From assembly GCF_003001815.1 (NCBI RefSeq), contig NZ_PVMZ01000015.1:223269-287268 (forward strand): 64,000 nt of DNA. The letters are read 5' to 3'. Below, one piece after another: positions 58,738 to 64,000 of this stretch (position 1 is the stretch's first letter; each line of letters starts with the position of its first letter). Below the pieces are notes generated by a model. The model was not told where the DNA came from, did no database searches, and was given only the letters and a program-made list of their open reading frames with translations. The stretch is from Actinoplanes italicus. GTDB lineage: Bacteria; Actinomycetota; Actinomycetes; Mycobacteriales; Micromonosporaceae. Both the position numbers and the translations under genes were made by a program.

Positions 58738-58974
58738 TCAGGGCTGTGAAGGGTCTGCCTCGTCGGCATCCGGTGACCAGTAGAGCGATGCGGACCACCA
58801 AGGGCCGTCCTCAGTTATCTCCTGGGCGATCGTCAGGTCGAGGATGTCCATGGGGTCGAGGTCCAGACGCTCGATCTCGTCTGCCATTCGCCTCAGCAGC
58901 CTGGGAAGATCAGTGCTGCCGTCGTCACGCGGGTTCGCCAGGCTGAAATGACGGGACGTCCAGGATTCGCTCAT
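58738..58974 (-). CDS. Small hypothetical protein, 78 aa
   Basis: An acidic protein with a central amphipathic segment (DLPRLLRRMADEIERLDLDPMDILDLTIAQEITEDGPWWSASLYW). Its pattern recalls small actinomycete proteins of unknown role found near immunity-type genes. ATG at 58974. Monocistronic. Confidence 0.6.
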   Translation of the reverse strand: MSESWTSRHFSLANPRDDGSTDLPRLLRRMADEIERLDLDPMDILDLTIAQEITEDGPWWSASLYWSPDADEADPSQP

Positions 58975-59123
58975 GCCCCGATCTTGGCGCGCAATCCGGG
59001 TGCCGGATACTCAATTACAACGGCCAAATCTACTTGATACGGTCGAAATCATCTGCCACAGAGAACGCATTCTTGGCCTTCTATCTATGCTTGCCTAGGC
59101 ATGCTCGCCGGCTCCCGCTGTAG

Positions 59124-59897
59124 TCACCCGTGATGGGCCACGAGTTCACCGTGTTCGATCCTGACCGCTACGCCGGTTCTCGCGGTTAGCGTCTGGGTGA
59201 GCGCGGTGTCCGCGGCCGTAGTGCCTTCGGGCGGCGGATGAATGTATTGGCCTATAACGGTGACGCCGTCGAAGTCGATGCTGAAGGAGCCCGCTCCGCT
59301 GATCTTGAAGTTGTGGAGCTCGCCGGCACCCGACTCCATGGCGAAGATCAGGCTGGCGGCCCGTTCGAGGTCAGCCATGCTGTATCTGCGCTGCTGGACG
59401 GAGATGGGAATGTGCCGACGCCTGGCCTCGTCGATGATCTGCCGTTGTACCGGGTCGGGAGGCGCATGCCACACCAGGACGACGGAGCCGTCGACCGGCT
59501 CGTTGTTGATACTGGTGACGTAACCGCTGGTCTTGATGCCTGGCAGGCCTTCGGTCCAGCCCCTGAAATCGACGAGCTGCTCCTGGCGGTGCCAGAACGC
59601 CGCGTCGAAGCTCGTCGCGGCGGTATCGGGCTGCTGGAGAGTCGGCTCGCTGACCGCGGCCGTCGCAGCATGCGCTGCGGTAACACCGGTGATGGCCGTG
59701 AAGACAACACCTGCGGATATCAGGAGTCGACGGCGCATCGTCAGGCCGGCACCGGGCTTCATGCCGCCCGGTGACTCATCCGGGCTCGCCGGCTCAGTGA
59801 GTTCCCCCCGCTTCCGCGGAACCCGGGGAAGATCAACCGCTCCGTGAGAGCGGGGGGAACTCACAGGATGTGCCGGGTCGGCATTGTGGAATGTCAT
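59124..59897 (-). CDS. Hypothetical exported or membrane-anchored protein
   Basis: 257 residues. An N-terminal 55-residue cytoplasmic part rich in Pro, Arg and Glu is followed by a hydrophobic segment (RRRLLISAGVVFTAITGVTAAHAA), either a late signal or an anchor. The rest is soluble, with PVDGSVVLVWHAPPDPVQRQIIDEARRRHIPISVQQ. ATG at 59897 has AAGGAACGAC upstream and overlaps an upstream stop (ATGA). Unknown family. Confidence 0.65.
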   Translation of the reverse strand: MTFHNADPAHPVSSPRSHGAVDLPRVPRKRGELTEPASPDESPGGMKPGAGLTMRRRLLISAGVVFTAITGVTAAHAATAAVSEPTLQQPDTAATSFDAAFWHRQEQLVDFRGWTEGLPGIKTSGYVTSINNEPVDGSVVLVWHAPPDPVQRQIIDEARRRHIPISVQQRRYSMADLERAASLIFAMESGAGELHNFKISGAGSFSIDFDGVTVIGQYIHPPPEGTTAADTALTQTLTARTGVAVRIEHGELVAHHG

Positions 59898-60133
59898 GTC
59901 GTTCCTTTGGTCGGCCCGGCACGGTGGATCGGGATGGTAGCGCGATTGCCGTTGATCCGTTTCGGCGCGTTTAGTGCGCTGATGCCGTAACCGGACGTCA
60001 ATGTTTTCCCGCCGTTGTAAATCCACCTGACTGGCTTGCAGGCGTAGGCGATCGGCCGATAGCGGCAACCGCCCACTCTGCCATCGAAAATGCATATCCG
60101 ACGAAGCGTGTGCCTCAAGGCCACCTCACTCAT
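59894..60133 (-). CDS. Possible small protein coupled to 59897 gene, 79 aa
   Basis: A minus-strand frame from the ATG at 60133 ends with a TGA that overlaps the next ATG (ATGA at 59894-59897), the arrangement of coupled genes. The product contains three Cys in CIFDGRVGGCRYRPIAYAC and a Gly/Asn-rich tail. Codon bias is weak and the start lacks a ribosome site, so it may be chance. Upstream to 60372 I see no further gene. Confidence 0.3.
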   Translation of the reverse strand: MSEVALRHTLRRICIFDGRVGGCRYRPIAYACKPVRWIYNGGKTLTSGYGISALNAPKRINGNRATIPIHRAGPTKGTT

Positions 60134-60372
60134 TTGCCGCAGGTAAGGCGTAGATTGCCCCACACCGCCGCCGACCTGAAGGTTCACGCTGCGACGGCCG
60201 GACAGTCGATGTCTGTTCCTTGGGACTCCAGGTTTGGAAGACTCGGCGGATTTCCTGCGGCCAGCATGAGAGGCGCTGGCCGCGTGCCAGCAGTCCGCTG
60301 GCACTCGGTCCTGGATCTGCGGCCACTCCAGTTCGAGCTGGGCGTTAGTCAGTTCGAACGCGGGTTCAGAAC

Positions 60373-61068
60373 CTAGTCGAACGAGTCGTAGTAGGCCTCG
60401 GCGCGGTCGAAGCGGCGCGCCGCCAGGTCGGCCCGGCGGATGACCCAGGTCGCGCGACCTAGGTCGGACCCGAACTGTTCGCCGCGGCTGATCGTGGCGA
60501 GCAGCACCCAGTCGTCGTCCGGGCGGTCGTAGTCGGTCACCGGGTCGACGTTCCACACCCACGGGTAGCCGCCGAGCTGCACGGCGCCGCCGTCGCGCAT
60601 CTGGCCGCTGGTCTCCCACCAGACCGAGCCCAGCTCGTGGCCGTGCGGGAACCGCGCGCTGTCGGTACCGCGGTTGGGCAGCGAGGGCTCGACCTTCAGG
60701 TGCAGCTCGGCGGGCTTGCCGGACATCGCGACCGCGGTGCCGGCCGGAAGGTAGACGAGTTGGTGCCAGTCATCCTCGGGGTCGGTGTCCTCGAGGTCGG
60801 CGAAGAACAGCAGCGTGCCGTCCGAGGGCAGCGGGATGTCGGTGGCGTCGGCCGGTACTGCCGCGAAGTCGACCAGGGCTAGGAACGGCTTGCCCGCTAC
60901 GGTCACGTCGGGCTGCCCGCCGAGGAGCCCGGCCACCGGGCTGCCCGCGTGCTCGTCGGTCTCCTCCAGGGCCGCGCACGGGCGGACCGTCTCGAGCCAC
61001 CGCTCGACCTCGGCCTCGGGGATCCCGCGGCTGCGGGCCTCGTCACGAAAGGGATCCATAGCTGCCAT
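60373..61068 (-). CDS. DUF1963 (YwqG-like) protein
   Basis: A 231-residue protein with DUF1963 pattern: PFLALVDFAAVPADATDIPLPSDGTLLFFADLED, then WHQLVYLPAGTAVAM, and later QLGGYPWVWNVDP and DWVLLATISRGEQFG. YwqG-type proteins occur in toxin-immunity loci, but biochemical function is unknown. ATG at 61068 (MAAMDPFRDEARS) is chosen; longer in-frame starts give an unlikely N-terminus. A small gene diverges from the same point. Confidence 0.8.
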   Translation of the reverse strand: MAAMDPFRDEARSRGIPEAEVERWLETVRPCAALEETDEHAGSPVAGLLGGQPDVTVAGKPFLALVDFAAVPADATDIPLPSDGTLLFFADLEDTDPEDDWHQLVYLPAGTAVAMSGKPAELHLKVEPSLPNRGTDSARFPHGHELGSVWWETSGQMRDGGAVQLGGYPWVWNVDPVTDYDRPDDDWVLLATISRGEQFGSDLGRATWVIRRADLAARRFDRAEAYYDSFD

Positions 61069-61272
61069 GTGGGCGAGTATGCCAACGTTGATCAATACGC
61101 TTCCGCCGAGCCGGACCCCTTCGCCGTCGGCGCGGCCCCGCATTGGCCCGATTATGGCTTCGCCCCACTCGACGACACCGGTACCCAACTGTTGGCCCGG
61201 ATCGTCGCGGCCGCCTATGAGCGCCGCGCCCGCCTGCCCGGATCTTGGACGCCTACTGCCGGTCGCTTCTAG
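61069..61272 (+). CDS. Small hypothetical protein, 67 aa
   Basis: From the GTG at 61069, adjacent to and divergent from the DUF1963 start, the frame reads GEYANVDQYASAEPDPFAVG, then a helix LLARIVAAAYERRARLPG. Codon usage fits. It could also be the C-terminal remnant of a larger gene. No family recognised. Confidence 0.4.
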   Translation: MGEYANVDQYASAEPDPFAVGAAPHWPDYGFAPLDDTGTQLLARIVAAAYERRARLPGSWTPTAGRF

Positions 61273-61287
61273 CTACACTCGGCCTCC

Positions 61288-61509
61288 ATGACGACGATCT
61301 ACACAACCCGCGAGTGGAACGGCCACGGGAAGCAGAACTACTACTGGAACGAGTACCGGCTCGAAGGTGACACCGTCGTCAAGTACAAGTGCCACAGGCA
61401 GAAGTTCTTCGACGGCGATGAAAACACCTGGCAGGAGGACGAGAAGGTCGTGGAGTCGTGGCGGGTTGACGGTCCGAGCATTCCCGACTGGCTCAAGCAG
61501 TATCTCTGA
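61288..61509 (+). CDS. Small hypothetical protein, 73 aa
   Basis: A Tyr/Trp- and charge-rich protein (TREWNGHGKQNYYWNEYRLEGDTVVKYKCHRQKFFDGDENTW, ending PDWLKQYL). Composition is more AT-like than neighbours and suggests a horizontally acquired or conserved small protein. ATG at 61288. Function unknown. Confidence 0.6.
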   Translation: MTTIYTTREWNGHGKQNYYWNEYRLEGDTVVKYKCHRQKFFDGDENTWQEDEKVVESWRVDGPSIPDWLKQYL

Positions 61510-61796
61510 TCGCGTTCTTAATCCGGTTCTACGAAGTTGAGCGGGGTTGAGGCGGCCGCAGTGGTGGCGGAGCAATGCACTGATAAAGCCGTCGCCTTCT
61601 TCTGCCGCGGATAGATGTGCGTTGACCGGAGATCGCCGGCATATTGCGGTCGTTTATGGCTAGTCTCATGCGTTCGGGTGCTGCATTGAGGTAGCAGAGG
61701 CTTACACGCCGTCGGCCGCGATCCTGTCGATGAGCGGCTGCTGAGTTGCCGTAGAAGGGCCGGCGAGGCGAAGGTGCTGGCACTACCGTTGTCTGG
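61510..61796. other. Intergenic region, AT-richer
   Basis: No convincing gene. It is lower in GC than surroundings and probably carries the promoter of the DUF6461 gene. Confidence 0.35.
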
Positions 61797-62864
61797 GTGG
61801 GGGATCTTGCGGAAGCCGAGCGAGTCTGGGATGACCTTGGGGAGATCGCCTGCCTCACGTTCGTCCGAGGGGTGGACGAGGCGGAGGCACTGCTTCGCCT
61901 CGGTGCATATCCGGACACCATCGGCGAGAAGAACCCCGACGAAATCCTCGAGTTGCTCCAGGAGTTCGAGGGCGACACCCCGCAGGTCGCGATAGCGCTC
62001 GGGCTAGGGCCCTGGTCGGTGGTCGTCGAACTCGGAGGCTTCTGCGGAGCCGATCACTTGCTGCTCAGCGCGGCGTCGGTGGGTACTGAGGCGATCGCGG
62101 TGCTGCGACACGACTACGCCTCGGCCGAATTCGCCTACGCCGTCGACGGCGCGCTGATTACCGGCTTCGAGCCGAGCTATCCATCCCCCGCGTTGATGCA
62201 TGGCGTCGATTCGCAACGCCTATGGCCCGCGATGCACGCGGTGGGCTTCCGGCACCCTGACGAGGACGGCGAGGAGCGCATGCAGCGCACCACGGCTATG
62301 GCTTTGGTGCTCGCCCAACGGATCACGGGCGTGGCGGTACCACTGGGGGTGTTGGACCAACGCCGACTGTGCGCCGAACTGGAGCCGTGGTTCACCGTCG
62401 CGTACGACCCCGGCGACCTGCTCAGCGCTGACCGGTTCACCCTCGATCCGCACGCGGCACCGCTGGTCGCCGCAGTGGAGGCGGCTACCCCAGCGACACA
62501 ACGCCGGGTCGCCGTCGCCGAAGTGCGCCGCCAGGCGAGCGCGCTCGGCCTGGATGGCACGCCCGGCCTGGACGACGCACTGAACGCAGCGGCCACAGGC
62601 GCCGGCTCACCCATCGCAGTCGACTCCCCACTCGGACGACACGTCCGCGCCTGGCTGACCACGACCCAGACAGCCTCCGCACTAGACCCCGGACAACGCC
62701 AGCACGCGTACGCTCTCGGCTGGTTCACCACCGCCCTGCGCGGCGTACTGAACCCCGACCCCCGCGCGGCCGCTCTCGCCGCAGCCAAGCCACTCACTTC
62801 CGAGATTCCCGGACTCGGCGACCACGCCCTCCGAGCGAAGATGATCGAGGCACTACGGGGCTAA
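61797..62864 (+). CDS. DUF6461-type protein
   Basis: A 355-residue protein. The first 170 residues match DUF6461 (ACLTFVRGVDEAEALLRLGA, then PWSVVVELGGFCGADHLLLSAAS and FEPSYPSPALMHGVDS). The C-terminal 180 residues are helical and alanine-rich. The family is common in actinomycetes near other small unknown genes and may relate to immunity. GTG at 61797; ribosome site not obvious. Confidence 0.75.
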   Translation: MGDLAEAERVWDDLGEIACLTFVRGVDEAEALLRLGAYPDTIGEKNPDEILELLQEFEGDTPQVAIALGLGPWSVVVELGGFCGADHLLLSAASVGTEAIAVLRHDYASAEFAYAVDGALITGFEPSYPSPALMHGVDSQRLWPAMHAVGFRHPDEDGEERMQRTTAMALVLAQRITGVAVPLGVLDQRRLCAELEPWFTVAYDPGDLLSADRFTLDPHAAPLVAAVEAATPATQRRVAVAEVRRQASALGLDGTPGLDDALNAAATGAGSPIAVDSPLGRHVRAWLTTTQTASALDPGQRQHAYALGWFTTALRGVLNPDPRAAALAAAKPLTSEIPGLGDHALRAKMIEALRG

Positions 62865-63113
62865 CCCCACACGAAGTCCACCGGAGCAAGCACGACTGGC
62901 TCGTCGCGCGCGTAGTAGACAAGCACTTCGAGGTTTCGACCGGTCAAATATCAATGAAGCGATCCATAGGTTGCGGCTTTGGGTTGCCGGTGGAGGATCG
63001 ATGTAGTGCCTGATAAGCGCACCGATCCAACGTCCTCTCATGCCGCCGATCGTGCGAGTTTCGGTCAGATCCCGGCAGTCGAGCCGTCTTGTGCGGTCGC
63101 CGACTGCCGACCG
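62865..63113. other. Intergenic region, no supported gene
   Basis: About 250 bases; no gene seen. A short AT-rich stretch around 62948 is a possible promoter remnant. Confidence 0.35.
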
Positions 63114-63614
63114 CTAAGACGGGGTGACCCCCTGCACCGGACGGCCGTCCTCCAGATAGCGCACCCCTTTTTCCTTCCAGGCGGCGCGTACCCGACGCCG
63201 GACTGGCCCGCTCAGCAAGGGCAGCGCCGCGTCGACCGGCAAGACCCGGCTTTCGGCGATCTCGAACGGCTGGATGACCACCGTGTCCAGGACGGCATCG
63301 TCGAAGACGCCGCAGTCGAAAAGGAAGCGCATACCACCTGGCCGGTCAGGCCGTGGACGGAGGAAGTCAACGCACTTGAGCCGCCCCGCAGTGACGTCGA
63401 GGCCGCATTCCTCCCTGGTCTCGCGGCGACATGCATCCCAGGGTGACTCGCCGATCTCGACAACCCCACCCGGGATCGTCCATCCGCCCTTGTACGTCGG
63501 CTTCAGGATGAGTAATCGACCCTTGCGGCCACGTATCAGAGCCCCGGCCGAGGCCGGGATGGTCGGGAGCACGAACGTCAGCTCGGATAGCTCACCGGGG
63601 TCGACCTCGCTCAT
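63114..63614 (-). CDS. NUDIX hydrolase
   Basis: A 166-residue NUDIX enzyme. The box GGVVEIGESPWDACRRETREE plus CGL fits Gx5Ex7REUxEExGU exactly. The preceding strand reads RLLILKPTYKGGWTIPGG. Such enzymes hydrolyse nucleoside diphosphate derivatives; the substrate is not predictable. The start MSEVDPGELSE at 63614 is chosen; ATG at 63623 is three codons upstream, and neither has a clear ribosome site. Confidence 0.85.
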   Translation of the reverse strand: MSEVDPGELSELTFVLPTIPASAGALIRGRKGRLLILKPTYKGGWTIPGGVVEIGESPWDACRRETREECGLDVTAGRLKCVDFLRPRPDRPGGMRFLFDCGVFDDAVLDTVVIQPFEIAESRVLPVDAALPLLSGPVRRRVRAAWKEKGVRYLEDGRPVQGVTPS

Positions 63615-63649
63615 GGAGAGCATGCTAGATCCACGGTCACGGCATCGGG

Positions 63650-63907
63650 GTGCATCGCACGAAGCCCGAATGCTCAGCGGCCCAGGTGAAGCGACCCGAG
63701 GTCGGCATCCTCCGTGCACACGTCGGCGAAGAGCGCCCAGACCACAGCTCAAATTTCTACGGCGAGGATGCCGAAGCGATTCCGGGACCGTACGAGAAAC
63801 ACGCGCAGCACATAGCAATCAGGCTGGCCATACACCTCGCCGACATCGGCGCTGCCGGCAACGCCCAGTACGCAGATGCCTGGAAAAGCTCTACGACAGA
63901 AGATTGA
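63650..63907 (+). CDS. Hypothetical protein, 85 aa
   Basis: Soluble, with helix EKHAQHIAIRLAIHLADIGAAGNAQYADAWKSS near the end. GTG at 63650; no ribosome site. It ends with TGA immediately followed by GCCTTTTTCAACCTG, similar to the inverted-repeat arm at 20640. It may be real, but evidence is limited. Confidence 0.4.
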   Translation: MHRTKPECSAAQVKRPEVGILRAHVGEERPDHSSNFYGEDAEAIPGPYEKHAQHIAIRLAIHLADIGAAGNAQYADAWKSSTTED

Positions 63908-63922
63908 GCCTTTTTCAACCTG
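63904..63922 (+). repeat. Copy of the 20640 inverted-repeat arm
   Basis: TTGAGCCTTTTTCAACCTG resembles TGAACCTTTTTCAACCTGG (20640-20658) over its overlapping bases, with a single mismatch. In both cases the TGA that begins the motif is a stop codon on one strand (63905 here; the complement at 20720). The window ends 78 bases further, so a partner arm cannot be checked. Confidence 0.4.
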
Positions 63923-64000
63923 ATCTTGCAGGTCAGCCCGGGTCAGCAGGGACCGGTGATCGATGAGGGCGAGGCTCCAGGTAAGACAGCAAATCGACCA

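Overview
The window is high-GC actinomycete DNA. GTG starts are frequent, genes often overlap by four bases (ATGA or GTGA), and there are many secreted hydrolases with Sec or twin-arginine signals. Polysaccharide-degrading enzymes are controlled by LacI-type palindromes, and many small proteins are of unknown function. The gene families point to a Micromonosporaceae-like soil organism (Actinoplanes or a relative). That assignment is inferred from style and families, not from a search. There is no rRNA operon, canonical tRNA or CRISPR array.

Region 1 (1-23.7 kb) is mostly intact. A 3-ketosteroid dehydrogenase start and a PaaI-type thioesterase diverge from a perfect KstR-type box. Pectin methylesterase and rhamnogalacturonan acetylesterase lie 18 kb apart and carry the same LacI-type palindrome. 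A beta-mannanase (GH5 plus CBM2) carries a CebR-type palindrome and sits between two c-di-GMP proteins. Next comes a RepA-like replication protein with low-complexity repeats, followed by about 42-bp direct repeats that look like iterons. Then follow a LexA paralogue with an unusually long linker, an ArsR/MFS pair, and a three-gene membrane operon whose first junction is bridged by a 15-bp inverted repeat.

Region 2 (23.7-31.8 kb) opens with the most interesting operon. It encodes an 85-residue peptide made of a short leader and three 23-residue Asp/Gly-rich repeats, a cupin/JmjC oxygenase, and a peptidase E-like gene that is frameshifted as read. It looks like a candidate peptide-modification system. 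A DUF899 protein, a DUF4253 protein, a secreted trypsin-like protease and small unknown genes follow.

Region 3 (31.8-51.4 kb) begins with a 1,935-residue secreted ThuA/sorbosone-dehydrogenase/PKD multidomain protein and a CopC/YtkA-like membrane protein. A stretch of regulators and hydrolases follows, interrupted by pseudogenes: a TAP-like hydrolase with an internal deletion, a luciferase-like monooxygenase with an in-frame TAG, and a frameshifted TIGR03086 protein. Three MerR-type promoters with nearly the same operator lie upstream of a membrane protein, the broken hydrolase and a CPBP protease. A MerR gene is divergent from one of them. A MarR-type regulator operon and a NarL-type two-component system are also here.

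Region 4 (51.4-64 kb) is accessory in character. It holds two divergent 128-nt copies of a tRNA-like structured RNA about 3.5 kb apart. Between them are a truncated acetyltransferase and an integrase remnant. Many small hypothetical proteins (DUF1963, DUF6461 and others) follow, with a methyltransferase, a histidine phosphatase and a NUDIX hydrolase.
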